64,000 bases of DNA from Jejubacter sp036620675. GTDB taxonomy: Bacteria; Pseudomonadota; Gammaproteobacteria; Enterobacterales; Enterobacteriaceae. Below are positions 1 to 8,002 of the stretch, piece after piece (positions within the stretch are counted from its first letter, which is position 1; the number at the start of each line of letters is the position of its first letter). Both the position numbers and the translations under genes were made by a program. Location: assembly GCA_036620675.1 (NCBI GenBank), contig JAZHEE010000006.1, one strand, 5' to 3'. The notes below the pieces were generated by a model. It made no database searches and had not been told where the DNA came from. It saw nothing but the letters and a program-made list of their open reading frames with translations.

Positions 1-364
1 TACCCTGAACGACGCTTTTATCATCCTTGATGAGAGCCAGAACACCACCATCGAACAGATGAAGATGTTTCTGACCCGTATCGGCTTTAATTCCAAAGCG
101 GTTATTACCGGCGACGTAACGCAGATAGACCTGCCGCGCAACACCAAATCGGGTCTGCGTCACGCCGTCGAAGTTCTGTCGGAGGTTGAAGAAATCAGCT
201 TTAACTTCTTCCACAGCGAAGACGTGGTGCGCCATCCGGTGGTCGCCCGTATCGTTAACGCCTATGAGGCCTGGGATGAAGCTGAACAAAAGCGCAAGGC
301 CGCCCTGGCTGCCGAACGCAAACGTGAAGCCCAGGAAGCAAACGGCTCCCGGGAGAACTCATGA
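1..364 (+). CDS. ybeZ: PhoH-like ATPase YbeZ, C-terminal part (truncated by window edge)
   Basis: Only the last ~120 codons are present, in frame from base 2. The visible start carries the Walker B-like segment FIILDESQN, followed by the conserved TGDVTQIDLP stretch of PhoH-type ATPases and a charged, Ala/Lys/Glu-rich tail. PhoH-like proteins are cytoplasmic ATPases linked to RNA metabolism; YbeZ is a known partner of the RNase YbeY in ribosome and rRNA quality control. The stop overlaps the ybeY start as ATGA, so translation of the two is probably coupled. Family assignment is secure; the biochemical role of YbeZ is less well defined. Confidence 0.95.
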   Translation, partial: TLNDAFIILDESQNTTIEQMKMFLTRIGFNSKAVITGDVTQIDLPRNTKSGLRHAVEVLSEVEEISFNFFHSEDVVRHPVVARIVNAYEAWDEAEQKRKAALAAERKREAQEANGSRENS

Positions 365-828
365 ACCAGGTTATTCTCGATCTCCAGGTCGCCTGCGAAG
401 AGACCACCGGACTGCCCACGGAGCAGCAGATTCAGCGCTGGCTCGACGCCGCCATTTTGCCCGCCCAACCTGAAGCCGAAGTGACGGTTCGGCTGGTGGA
501 TGAAGCGGAAAGCCACGAGCTTAATCTGACGTACCGCGGTAAGGATAAGTCCACCAACGTGCTCTCCTTCCCCTTCGAGGCGCCTCCCGGCATCGAACTG
601 CCGCTGCTGGGCGATCTGGTGATTTGCCGCCAGGTAGTCGAACGCGAAGCGCAGGAACAGTCGGTAACGCCAGAGGCTCATTGGGCCCATATGGTAGTGC
701 ACGGCAGCCTGCACCTGCTGGGCTACGACCATATCGAAGATGATGAAGCCGAAGAGATGGAGTCTCTGGAGACAGAGATAATGCTTGCCCTCGGCTACGG
801 CGATCCGTACATTTCCGAGAAAGAATAG
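361..828 (+). CDS. ybeY: Endoribonuclease YbeY
   Basis: 155 residues, the same length as the E. coli protein. The C-terminal half has the metal-binding signature of the family, three His spaced H-x3-H-x5-H in HGSLHLLGYDH (residues about 114-124). YbeY is a single-strand endoribonuclease needed for 16S rRNA 3'-end maturation and 70S ribosome quality control. The start at 361 overlaps the ybeZ stop by four bases. The gene lies between ybeZ and ybeX, as in most enterobacteria, which supports a joint role in rRNA processing. Confidence 0.97.
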   Translation: MNQVILDLQVACEETTGLPTEQQIQRWLDAAILPAQPEAEVTVRLVDEAESHELNLTYRGKDKSTNVLSFPFEAPPGIELPLLGDLVICRQVVEREAQEQSVTPEAHWAHMVVHGSLHLLGYDHIEDDEAEEMESLETEIMLALGYGDPYISEKE

Positions 829-907
829 TTCCATTTGTGATAGAAAATGCGGCCGTATACAGGATACGGCCACGAATCAACCAACACGAGAAACCAATCC
901 ATACGCC

Positions 908-1783
908 ATGAGCGACGACAATTCACACAGTAGTGACACATCCGGTAAAAAGGGCTTTTTCTCTCTGATTTTGAGCCAGCTGTTTCACGACGAGCCCAAA
1001 AACCGCGATGAATTACTCACGCTAATCCGTGATTCCGAACAGAATGAGCTTATCGACCAGGATACCCGCGATATGCTCGAAGGGGTAATGGATATCGCCG
1101 ACCAGCGGGTCCGCGACATTATGATTCCCCGTTCGCAGATGATTACCCTGAAGCGTAATCAGGAGCTGGACGAATGCCTCGATGTCATTATCGAATCCGC
1201 CCACTCCCGCTTCCCGGTGATCAGCGAAGATAAGGATCACATAGAAGGGATTCTGATGGCCAAGGATCTGCTGCCCTTTATGCGCAGCGACGCCGAGCCG
1301 TTTAGCATGGAGAAAGTGTTGCGCCAGGCGGTGGTGGTGCCGGAAAGCAAGCGGGTCGACCGCATGCTCAAGGAGTTTCGCCAGCAGCGCTACCATATGG
1401 CCATCGTTATCGATGAGTTCGGCGGCGTCTCTGGTCTGGTCACCATTGAAGATATTCTGGAGCTGATCGTCGGTGAGATCGAAGACGAATACGACGACGA
1501 AGAGGATATCGATTTCCGCCAGCTCAGCCGCCACACCTGGACAGTACGCGCGCTGGCGCCGATTGAGGACTTTAACGAAACCTTCGCTACCCACTTCAGC
1601 GATGAAGAAGTGGATACCATCGGTGGTCTGGTAATGCAGGCCTTCGGCCATCTGCCGGCCCGTGGTGAAACTATTGAGATCGATGGTTATCAGTTTAAAG
1701 TCGCCATGGCGGACAGCCGCCGGATTATTCAGGTACACGTCAGGATTCCGGACGATTCCCCCGAGCCTAAACTGGAAGAATAA
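908..1783 (+). CDS. ybeX: CorC/HlyC-type CBS-pair protein YbeX
   Basis: 291 residues from the ATG at 908 (MSDDNSHS), which matches the length of E. coli YbeX (292). A longer open frame from 785 would run back into ybeY and has no support. A tandem CBS pair lies at about residues 65-195 (start RDIMIPRSQM) and a CorC_HlyC transporter-associated domain at about 205-285. The family was linked to cobalt/magnesium efflux (CorC), and YbeX genetically to rRNA processing; the exact activity is unsettled. There is a strongly acidic stretch, EDEYDDEEDID. The gene sits between ybeY and lnt with four bases before lnt. Confidence 0.95.
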   Translation: MSDDNSHSSDTSGKKGFFSLILSQLFHDEPKNRDELLTLIRDSEQNELIDQDTRDMLEGVMDIADQRVRDIMIPRSQMITLKRNQELDECLDVIIESAHSRFPVISEDKDHIEGILMAKDLLPFMRSDAEPFSMEKVLRQAVVVPESKRVDRMLKEFRQQRYHMAIVIDEFGGVSGLVTIEDILELIVGEIEDEYDDEEDIDFRQLSRHTWTVRALAPIEDFNETFATHFSDEEVDTIGGLVMQAFGHLPARGETIEIDGYQFKVAMADSRRIIQVHVRIPDDSPEPKLEE

Positions 1784-1787
1784 TCGC

Positions 1788-3320
1788 ATGGAGCTAAGCT
1801 CACTGTTGCAACGCCAGCGCATTCGCCTGCTGCTGGCGCTGATTTTCGGGGCCAGCGGCACGCTGGCCTTCTCGCCTTATGATTTCTGGCCCGCCGCCCT
1901 GCTCTCTCTGGTCGCTCTTCAGGGACTGACGCTTAATCGCCGCCCGCTGCAAAGCGCTGCCATCGGTTTTTGCTGGGGGCTTGGTCTGTTCGGAACCGGC
2001 ATTAACTGGGTTTACGTCAGCATCGCGCAGTTTGGCGGCATGCCAGGGCCGATTAACGTTCTGCTGGTGGTTCTGCTGGCGGCGTACCTCTCGCTCTATA
2101 CCGGGCTATTCGCAGGGGTACTGAGCCGCCTGTGGCCGAAAACCCGCTGGTGGCGCGTCGCCATCGCCGCTCCCGCTCTCTGGCAGGTCAGCGAATTTTT
2201 GCGCGGCTGGGTGCTGACCGGCTTTCCATGGCTGCAGTTCGGCTACAGCCAGATAGACGGGCCGCTAAAGGGCATTGCGCCGCTGCTGGGCGTGGAGGCG
2301 ATTAACTTCCTGCTGATGGCGATTGCCGGCCTTATCGCTTACGCCATCGCGCAGCGCCGCTGGCAGGCCGCGCTGGTGGCATTGCTGCTGCTGGCGCTCC
2401 CCTGGCCGCTACGCTATATCCAGTGGTATCAGCCCCAGAGCGACCGCAGCCTGACCGTGAGCCTGGTACAGGGCAATATTCCTCAGTCCATGAAGTGGAA
2501 TGAAGATCAGTTGCTGAACACCCTGCGTATCTACCTCGACAAGAGCCGCCCGCATCTGGGCAAGTCTCAACTGATTATCTGGCCTGAATCGGCGGTTCCC
2601 GATCTCGAAATCAACCAGCAGCGCTTTCTGAAAGAGCTGGACGCGCTGCTGCGCCAGCATAACAGTTCACTGATTACCGGCATCGTCGATGCCCGCCTTA
2701 ATCGTCAGAATCGCTACGACACCTATAACACCATTATCACCATGGGAGCGGACAATCCCTACAGCTACGACAGCGCCGATCGCTACAATAAGAACCATCT
2801 GGTTCCGTTTGGCGAGTTCGTACCGCTGGAATCGATCCTGCGTCCGCTGGCGCCGTTCTTTGACCTGCCGATGTCTTCATTCAGTCGCGGCGCCTACCGC
2901 CAGCCGCAGCTGAGCGCTCATGGCATGAAGCTGACGGCGGCTATCTGCTACGAAATTATTCTGGGACAACAGGTGAGGGACAACTTCCGGCCGGATACCG
3001 ATTATCTGCTGACCATCTCGAACGATGCCTGGTTCGGCCATTCCATCGGCCCCTGGCAGCACTTCCAGATGGCGAGAATGCGCGCGCTGGAGCTGGCGCG
3101 CCCGCTGCTGCGCGCCACCAATAACGGTATTACCGCAGTGGTTGCCCCCAACGGCGACATACAGTCGATGCTCCCGCAATTTACCCGCGACGTTCTGACA
3201 ACCCAGATCACACCCGATCGCGGCCTTACCCCTTACGCCCGCTTCGGTGGCTGGCCGGTCTGGGTGCTGACGCTGATTGCCGGCGCCCTGGCCGGTATTC
3301 TGGCGCGCAAGAACCGTTAA
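1788..3320 (+). CDS. lnt: Apolipoprotein N-acyltransferase Lnt
   Basis: 510 residues from the ATG at 1788, close to E. coli Lnt (512). Six to seven hydrophobic segments fill the first ~200 residues and precede a periplasmic carbon-nitrogen-hydrolase domain. The catalytic triad is visible: Glu in WPESAVP, Lys in the NKNHLVPFGE segment and Cys in AAICYE. The enzyme adds the third acyl chain to the N-terminal Cys of lipoproteins at the inner membrane, the step before Lol sorting; LptE and RlpA in this same window are among its clients. It is translated four bases after ybeX. A start at 1662 lies inside ybeX and is rejected. Confidence 0.97.
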   Translation: MELSSLLQRQRIRLLLALIFGASGTLAFSPYDFWPAALLSLVALQGLTLNRRPLQSAAIGFCWGLGLFGTGINWVYVSIAQFGGMPGPINVLLVVLLAAYLSLYTGLFAGVLSRLWPKTRWWRVAIAAPALWQVSEFLRGWVLTGFPWLQFGYSQIDGPLKGIAPLLGVEAINFLLMAIAGLIAYAIAQRRWQAALVALLLLALPWPLRYIQWYQPQSDRSLTVSLVQGNIPQSMKWNEDQLLNTLRIYLDKSRPHLGKSQLIIWPESAVPDLEINQQRFLKELDALLRQHNSSLITGIVDARLNRQNRYDTYNTIITMGADNPYSYDSADRYNKNHLVPFGEFVPLESILRPLAPFFDLPMSSFSRGAYRQPQLSAHGMKLTAAICYEIILGQQVRDNFRPDTDYLLTISNDAWFGHSIGPWQHFQMARMRALELARPLLRATNNGITAVVAPNGDIQSMLPQFTRDVLTTQITPDRGLTPYARFGGWPVWVLTLIAGALAGILARKNR

Positions 3321-3362
3321 CGCCCCGCTTCCCCCTTCGCCCGGAGGGGGAACTCATCATTT

Positions 3363-3380
3363 CTGGCACGGCAGTTGCAA
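3363..3380 (+). promoter_or_regulatory. Sigma54-type -24/-12 promoter for gltIJKL
   Basis: The sequence CTGGCACGGCAGTTGCAA has both invariant parts of a sigma54 promoter, TGGCAC and TTGC, at the correct spacing, and lies only 43 bases after the lnt stop. It points at gltI and would give a leader of about 290 bases. Glutamate/aspartate uptake under nitrogen (Ntr) control is a reasonable expectation. I did not find the NtrC enhancer sites; they would fall inside lnt. Confidence 0.7.
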
Positions 3381-3586
3381 CAGATAACCTCGTCTGGCCC
3401 GGGCTACAGGCCCTGCCCGATGCGCGGCCATCTCGCTGTTCGCTCACAGGCACCGATTGTGTGCAAGCGTCGGGATATCGCTCCGTAATGGTGCGGCGCA
3501 TCTCGCAAAAATTAAACGATTCGATAGCATTTTTTTTACATTCAGCCAGACTAAAAAGCAGTGGCGAGAAAGTAATCGCCTGATTT

Positions 3587-3630
3587 CACAGCACGCACAA
3601 CAAAACCAAAAAACAGCACACAACCTACAG
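3587..3630 (+). promoter_or_regulatory. CA-rich leader segment, probable GcvB small-RNA target of gltI
   Basis: The gltI leader holds a run almost free of G and T, with repeated CACAAC/ACAACA words (for example GCACACAACC), 55-100 bases upstream of the start codon. The G/U-rich R1 region of GcvB is known to pair with a C/A-rich element in the gltI leader. GcvB itself is not in this window, so the target is inferred from composition and position. Confidence 0.65.
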
Positions 3631-3685
3631 GTATTCGACCAGTGTTCAGTAACGGACATTCCGGCGAGCCGATAAAGGAGTTGAT

Positions 3686-4591
3686 ATGCAATTAAATAAG
3701 CTGACCGCAGCAATACTGACCGTGGCGATGGGCACCGGGTTAGCCTCCGTGGCCCAGGCGGCCCCGGAAAGCGCCACACTGGCGAAAATCGACAAGAACG
3801 GCGTTATCGTGGTGGGGCACCGGGAATCTTCCGTTCCCTTCTCTTACTACGACGGCCAGCAGAAAGTGGTGGGTTACTCTCAGGATTATTCCAACGCCAT
3901 TGTGGATGCCATTAAAAAGAAGCTGAATAAACCCGATCTGAAGGTCAAACTGATTCCCATTACCTCCCAGAATCGTATACCTCTGCTGCAAAACGGCACT
4001 TACGACTTCGAGTGCGGCTCCACCACCAACAACCTGGAACGTCAGAAACAGGCCGCTTTCTCTGACACCATATTTATTGTCGGCACCCGGCTGTTAACGA
4101 AAAAAGGCAGCGATATTAAAGATTTCGACGACCTGAAAGATAAAAGCGTAGTCGTGACTTCCGGTACTACTTCGGAAGTGCTGCTGCACAAGCTGAACGA
4201 CGACAAAAAGCTGGATATGCGCATTATCAGCGCTAAAGATCACGGCGACTCTTTCCGCACCCTTGAAAGCGGCCGCGCCTACGCCTTCATGATGGATGAC
4301 GCCCTGCTGGCCGGCGAACGCGCGAAAGCCAAAAAACCGGACAGCTGGGAAATCGTCGGCACCCCGCAATCAAAAGAAGCTTACGGCTGTATGATGCGTA
4401 AAGACGATCCCGAATTTAAAAAGCTGATCGATGATACCATCGCGCAGGTGCAGACCTCCGGCGCGGCGGCGAAGTGGTTCGACAAATGGTTTAAAAACCC
4501 CATTCCCCCCAAGAATCTTAACCTGAACTTCGATCTCTCCGAAGATATGCAGGCCCTGTTTAAATCACCCAATGACAAGGCGCTAGATTAA
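3686..4591 (+). CDS. gltI: Glutamate/aspartate ABC transporter periplasmic binding protein GltI
   Basis: 301 residues with a Sec signal peptide (MQLNKLTAAILTVAMG..., cleavage after VAQA near residue 25), then a type-3 solute-binding fold with the family segments VVGYSQDY and NGTYDFECGSTTN. It binds L-glutamate and L-aspartate in the periplasm and delivers them to GltJK-GltL. A clear ribosome site (AAAGGAG) lies seven bases before the ATG. It is first in the operon, with a long leader that carries the sigma54-like promoter and the CA-rich element. Confidence 0.97.
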   Translation: MQLNKLTAAILTVAMGTGLASVAQAAPESATLAKIDKNGVIVVGHRESSVPFSYYDGQQKVVGYSQDYSNAIVDAIKKKLNKPDLKVKLIPITSQNRIPLLQNGTYDFECGSTTNNLERQKQAAFSDTIFIVGTRLLTKKGSDIKDFDDLKDKSVVVTSGTTSEVLLHKLNDDKKLDMRIISAKDHGDSFRTLESGRAYAFMMDDALLAGERAKAKKPDSWEIVGTPQSKEAYGCMMRKDDPEFKKLIDDTIAQVQTSGAAAKWFDKWFKNPIPPKNLNLNFDLSEDMQALFKSPNDKALD

Positions 4592-4755
4592 AAAAACCCG
4601 ATGCATCACGGGAATAATAAGGGCGGCGCTGCGTCGCCCAATGATTGACGAGGACAGAAGCCGGACAGACAGGCCCCGCCCGGTCGTTCCCCGGGCAGGG
4701 AGAAAACAACAGGCTTCTCATCAATCTTAGGGGTAGCACTGCTACCCTCTTTCTT
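4592..4755 (+). ncRNA. sroC: SroC small RNA in the gltI-gltJ spacer
   Basis: The gltI-gltJ spacer has the position and shape of SroC: a hairpin GGGCG...CGCCC just after gltI, a second CCCGG...CCGGG hairpin, and an intrinsic terminator GGGTAGC-act-GCTACCC followed by TCTTTCTT at 4731-4755. In E. coli and Salmonella SroC is cut from the gltI transcript by RNase E and acts as a sponge for GcvB. Together with the GcvB target in the gltI leader this closes a feed-forward loop. The terminator should lower gltJKL relative to gltI. The 5' end is estimated. Confidence 0.75.
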
Positions 4756-4766
4756 CGGAGTTAACT

Positions 4767-5507
4767 ATGTCTATAGACTGGAACTGGGGAATCTTTTTAC
4801 AGCCCGCCCCGTTCGGCAACACCACCTATCTGGGCTGGATCTGGAGCGGTTTCCAGGTCACCGTGGCTCTTTCGATTTGTTCGTGGATTATCGCCTTCCT
4901 GGTCGGATCCTTCTTCGGTATTCTGCGTACCCTGCCCAACCGCTTTTTATCCGGCATCGGCACCTGCTATGTCGAACTGTTCCGTAACGTTCCGCTTATC
5001 GTGCAGTTTTTTACCTGGTATCTGGTGGTACCGGAACTGCTGCCGCCGGATCTCGGAATGTGGTTTAAGGCCGACCTCGATCCCGATAAGCAATTTTTTA
5101 TCTCCTCGGTGCTTTGTCTGGGGCTGTTTACCGCAGCGCGCGTCTGCGAACAGGTACGCGCCGCGATTCAGTCTCTGCCGCGGGGTCAGAAGAATGCCGC
5201 ACTGGCCATGGGACTCACTCTTCCCCAGGCCTACCGTCATGTTCTGCTGCCCAACGCCTATCGGGTCATTGTTCCCCCCATGACCTCGGAGATGATGAAC
5301 CTGGTGAAGAACTCCGCCATCGCCTCGACCATCGGCCTGGCCGATATGGCGTCTCAGGCCGGTAAGTTGCTCGACTATTCGGCCCATGCCTGGGAATCGT
5401 TCACCGCCATTACCCTTGCCTATGTACTGATCAACGCCGTCATTATGCTGGCGATGCATCTGCTGGAACGCAAAGTACGCCTGCCTGGCAATATGGGAGG
5501 CAAATAA
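4767..5507 (+). CDS. gltJ: Glutamate/aspartate ABC transporter permease GltJ
   Basis: 246 residues with about five membrane segments. It carries the HisMQ-family signature VELFRNVPLIVQF and the ABC-coupling EAA loop (AALAMGLTLPQAYRHVLLPNA, near residues 147-165). It forms the inner-membrane channel with GltK. The ATG at 4767 is preceded by CGGAG and follows the SroC terminator by about 12 bases, so its mRNA must read through that terminator. gltK follows after three bases. Confidence 0.96.
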   Translation: MSIDWNWGIFLQPAPFGNTTYLGWIWSGFQVTVALSICSWIIAFLVGSFFGILRTLPNRFLSGIGTCYVELFRNVPLIVQFFTWYLVVPELLPPDLGMWFKADLDPDKQFFISSVLCLGLFTAARVCEQVRAAIQSLPRGQKNAALAMGLTLPQAYRHVLLPNAYRVIVPPMTSEMMNLVKNSAIASTIGLADMASQAGKLLDYSAHAWESFTAITLAYVLINAVIMLAMHLLERKVRLPGNMGGK

Positions 5508-5510
5508 GCC

Positions 5511-6188
5511 ATGTATGAATTTGACTGGAGCTCTATCGGCCCCTCCCTGCCGTGGCTGCTTAACGGTATGGTCATCACCCTGAAGATTACCGTCACTGCC
5601 ATTATCGTCGGCATTATCTGGGGCACCCTGCTGGCGGTCATGCGCCTGTCGAGCGTTAAGCTACTGAGCTGGTTCGCCAGCAGCTACGTCAACGTTTTCC
5701 GTTCGATTCCGCTGGTGATGGTGCTGCTGTGGTTCTATTTGATCGTTCCCGGCTTTTTACAGCGGGTACTGGGGCTTTCCCCACAGACCGATATCCGCCT
5801 GATCTCTGCCATGGTGGCCTTTTCGCTATTTGAAGCCGCCTACTATTCAGAGATTATTCGCGCCGGGATCCAGAGTGTCTCCCGCGGCCAGTCCCACGCC
5901 GCGCTCGCGCTGGGCATGACTCACTGGCAGTCGATGCAGTTGATCATTCTGCCCCAGGCCTTCCGGGCTATGGTACCGCTGCTGCTGACCCAGGGCATCG
6001 TCCTGTTCCAGGATACCTCGCTGGTGTATGTATTGAGCCTGGCAGACTTCTTCCGTACCGCCACCACCATCGGTGAACGCGACGGCACCCGGGTCGAGAT
6101 GATTCTGTTCGCCGGCGGCGTCTACTTTATTATTAGCCTTAGCGCCTCGCTGCTGGTCAGCTGGCTGAAAAAAAGGACCGTTTCATGA
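5511..6188 (+). CDS. gltK: Glutamate/aspartate ABC transporter permease GltK
   Basis: 225 residues, one more than E. coli GltK. It has the same architecture as GltJ: SYVNVFRSIPLVMVLLWF near the N-terminus and an EAA loop (AALALGMTHWQSMQLIILPQA) near residues 125-145. It is the partner channel subunit for GltJ. The start is three bases after gltJ and the end overlaps the gltL start by four bases (ATGA), so expression of the three genes is tightly coupled. Confidence 0.96.
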   Translation: MYEFDWSSIGPSLPWLLNGMVITLKITVTAIIVGIIWGTLLAVMRLSSVKLLSWFASSYVNVFRSIPLVMVLLWFYLIVPGFLQRVLGLSPQTDIRLISAMVAFSLFEAAYYSEIIRAGIQSVSRGQSHAALALGMTHWQSMQLIILPQAFRAMVPLLLTQGIVLFQDTSLVYVLSLADFFRTATTIGERDGTRVEMILFAGGVYFIISLSASLLVSWLKKRTVS

Positions 6189-6910
6189 TTTCCCTGAAAA
6201 ATGTTTCTAAATGGTATGGCCACTTTCAGGTTCTGACCGACTGTTCCACGGAAGTGAAAAAAGGCGAAGTGGTGGTGGTCTGCGGCCCTTCTGGATCCGG
6301 AAAATCCACGCTGATCAAGACCGTCAACGGCCTGGAGCCGGTACAAAAAGGCGAGATAGTGGTTAACGGCACCCAGGTTAACAGCAAGCGTACTAATCTG
6401 GCGCAGCTACGCGCCCACGTAGGCATGGTATTTCAGCATTTTGAGCTGTTTCCCCATCTGACCATTATCGAAAACCTGACCCTGGCCCAGGTCAAAGTCC
6501 TGAAGCGTGGTAAAGCGCAGGCCCGCCAGAAAGGTGAAAAATTGCTGGAACGGGTGGGCCTTACCGCTCACGCCGGCAAATATCCGGCCCAGCTTTCCGG
6601 CGGCCAGCAGCAGCGCGTGGCTATCGCCCGGGCTTTGTGCATGGATCCTGTCGCCATGCTGTTCGACGAACCGACATCGGCGCTGGATCCGGAAATGATC
6701 AACGAAGTGCTGGATGTCATGGTCGAGCTGGCCCAGGAGGGCATGACCATGATGGTGGTCACCCACGAAATGGGCTTCGCCCGTAAGGTGGCGAATCGGG
6801 TCATCTTTATGGACGAAGGAAAAATTGTGGAAGACGCGCCGAAAGACGCCTTCTTTGAGAATCCCGAATCGCCGCGCGCCCGGGATTTTCTGGATAAAAT
6901 TCTGCACTAG
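6185..6910 (+). CDS. gltL: Glutamate/aspartate ABC transporter ATPase GltL
   Basis: 241 residues, a complete polar-amino-acid ABC ATPase: Walker A GPSGSGKST at 34-42, Q-loop in VFQHFELFPHLT, signature LSGGQQQRVAIARAL near 135-149, Walker B MLFDEPTSALDPE and switch His in VVTHEMGFA. It powers import through GltJK. It is the last gene of the operon and is followed by a GC-rich stem at 6922-6955. In E. coli this end of the operon is followed by rihA/hscC-type genes; here a small reverse-strand ORF and ybeL follow. Confidence 0.97.
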   Translation: MISLKNVSKWYGHFQVLTDCSTEVKKGEVVVVCGPSGSGKSTLIKTVNGLEPVQKGEIVVNGTQVNSKRTNLAQLRAHVGMVFQHFELFPHLTIIENLTLAQVKVLKRGKAQARQKGEKLLERVGLTAHAGKYPAQLSGGQQQRVAIARALCMDPVAMLFDEPTSALDPEMINEVLDVMVELAQEGMTMMVVTHEMGFARKVANRVIFMDEGKIVEDAPKDAFFENPESPRARDFLDKILH

Positions 6911-6921
6911 TGAACATATTA

Positions 6922-6955
6922 AAGGGCAGAGAGTGACAGACGGCTCCCTGCCCTT
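6922..6955. terminator. Stem-loop between gltL and the TisB-like ORF
   Basis: An eight-base perfect inverted repeat, AAGGGCAG...CTGCCCTT, lies 12 bases after gltL. On the minus strand the stem is followed by TTTAATAT, so it is better placed to end the small reverse-strand transcript; on the plus strand it can protect the gltL 3' end. Confidence 0.55.
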
Positions 6956-6974
6956 AGTTACGTTTCCGTCATTA

Positions 6975-7058
6975 TCAGTCCATGAAACGACGAATCAGTT
7001 CCAGCAGCGCGACCAGCGCTTTAAGAACGATGAGAACTTTATCCACTAAAGTTTTCAT
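6975..7058 (-). CDS. 27-residue TisB-like hydrophobic peptide (putative type I toxin)
   Basis: A short reverse-strand ORF starts at ATG 7058 behind a good ribosome site (CAGGAGCAACGG). Its product begins MKTLVDKVLIVLKALVAL and ends LLELIRRFMD. One amphipathic hydrophobic helix with K, D and R on one face fits the SOS toxin TisB, with LVD, an LK pair and VAxL in register (about 9 identities in 19). Type I toxins of this class insert in the inner membrane and depolarise it. The ORF sits between gltL and ybeL with its own long leader, which has a CTGGTC/GACCAG hairpin at 7154-7179. A CTG-N10-CAG element at 7106-7121 is LexA-like only at its ends. The coding call is fairly strong; toxicity and SOS control are inference. 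Confidence 0.6.
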   Translation of the reverse strand: MKTLVDKVLIVLKALVALLELIRRFMD

Positions 7059-7184
7059 CCGTTGCTCCTGAAAAAGGAGCGAGAACCCCACCGCTTACTC
7101 TTACACTGCCTGTCACGTCAGGTGTCTCATTGTTAGATGATGACGTTCTCACTCTGGTCCGGGCACCATCCCTGACCAGAAAGT

Positions 7185-7215
7185 AAAAAAGCCGACCTCA
7201 CCCGTCGGCTTTTTT
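7185..7215. terminator. Bidirectional terminator downstream of ybeL
   Basis: AAGCCGAC-loop-GTCGGCTT is flanked by an A-run on the left and a T-run on the right, giving an intrinsic terminator on both strands. It ends ybeL on the minus strand and shields the TisB-like locus from read-through. Confidence 0.85.
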
Positions 7216-7230
7216 ACGTCTGAAACACGC

Positions 7231-7713
7231 TTACGGCTCAAACGGTTGGCGCTGAAACTGGTTATGGCCGCACTTCGGGCAGACCGGCAGCACCTCCGGG
7301 GTGTAAAAGGCCAGCCGGTGATGGCATTTCTCGCAAACCAGATTGCCCAGCCCCACCACTTCTCCACTGTGATACACGCCGTGGTGGCTCAGATCCTTAA
7401 ACACTTCGCGCCACTCCAGCTGGGTTTTATCGGTGATATCCGCCAGCTCCTGCCACAGGCTCTCTTTAATCACCCGGGTGAAGACGCTCTCTTCTTCTTC
7501 CTGCTGGCTCTCCTGATAGCTGATGGCGAACTCTTCCAGATCGCGGCGCACCGCACGCGTGACCTCATCGATTTCGTTACGGGTCAGTTCCCCTGCTTCA
7601 GTAATTTTTTTACGAGCCCCGTCAACCAAAGCGTCGATATCCCGCTCGCCGTTACGCAGCCGTTCGCTGAGCGTCGCGAGCAGTTCACGGTAATACTGAG
7701 CCACCTTATTCAT
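7231..7713 (-). CDS. ybeL: Conserved zinc-ribbon protein YbeL
   Basis: 160 residues from the ATG at 7713 (MNKVAQYYREL), the length of E. coli YbeL, with GGAGGG as ribosome site; the longer frame from 7743 adds ten unlikely residues. The N-terminal two thirds are charged and helical (ERLRNGERDIDALVDGA...). The C-terminus has two Cys pairs, CEKCH and CPKCGH, typical of a zinc ribbon. The function is unknown. It is divergent from leuS and has its own terminator. Confidence 0.93.
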   Translation of the reverse strand: MNKVAQYYRELLATLSERLRNGERDIDALVDGARKKITEAGELTRNEIDEVTRAVRRDLEEFAISYQESQQEEEESVFTRVIKESLWQELADITDKTQLEWREVFKDLSHHGVYHSGEVVGLGNLVCEKCHHRLAFYTPEVLPVCPKCGHNQFQRQPFEP

Positions 7714-8002
7714 CGCATTCCCTCCGAAAATCGGTAACATCATGGAGCCGCAGGCATCCCGGGCCCTTACGCATAACTATAGCTACTGCCTGATAATAGA
7801 CGCTAATTTTGTCGTGCTGTGTTATCCAGGGCACGGGTCGTGTAAATTACGCTAAGGGCGCGAAGAAGCGCGGGATTTGCCTTCGTCTGGCGCTTAAGTA
7901 CTGTTGTAGCGCCTTGCGATCGGCTATGCTATCGCCTGCCCAAAAACTTTAGTTAACGCTACCTTATGTAGCGGTGTATTCATCACAGGATTACAGGCTA
8001 CC

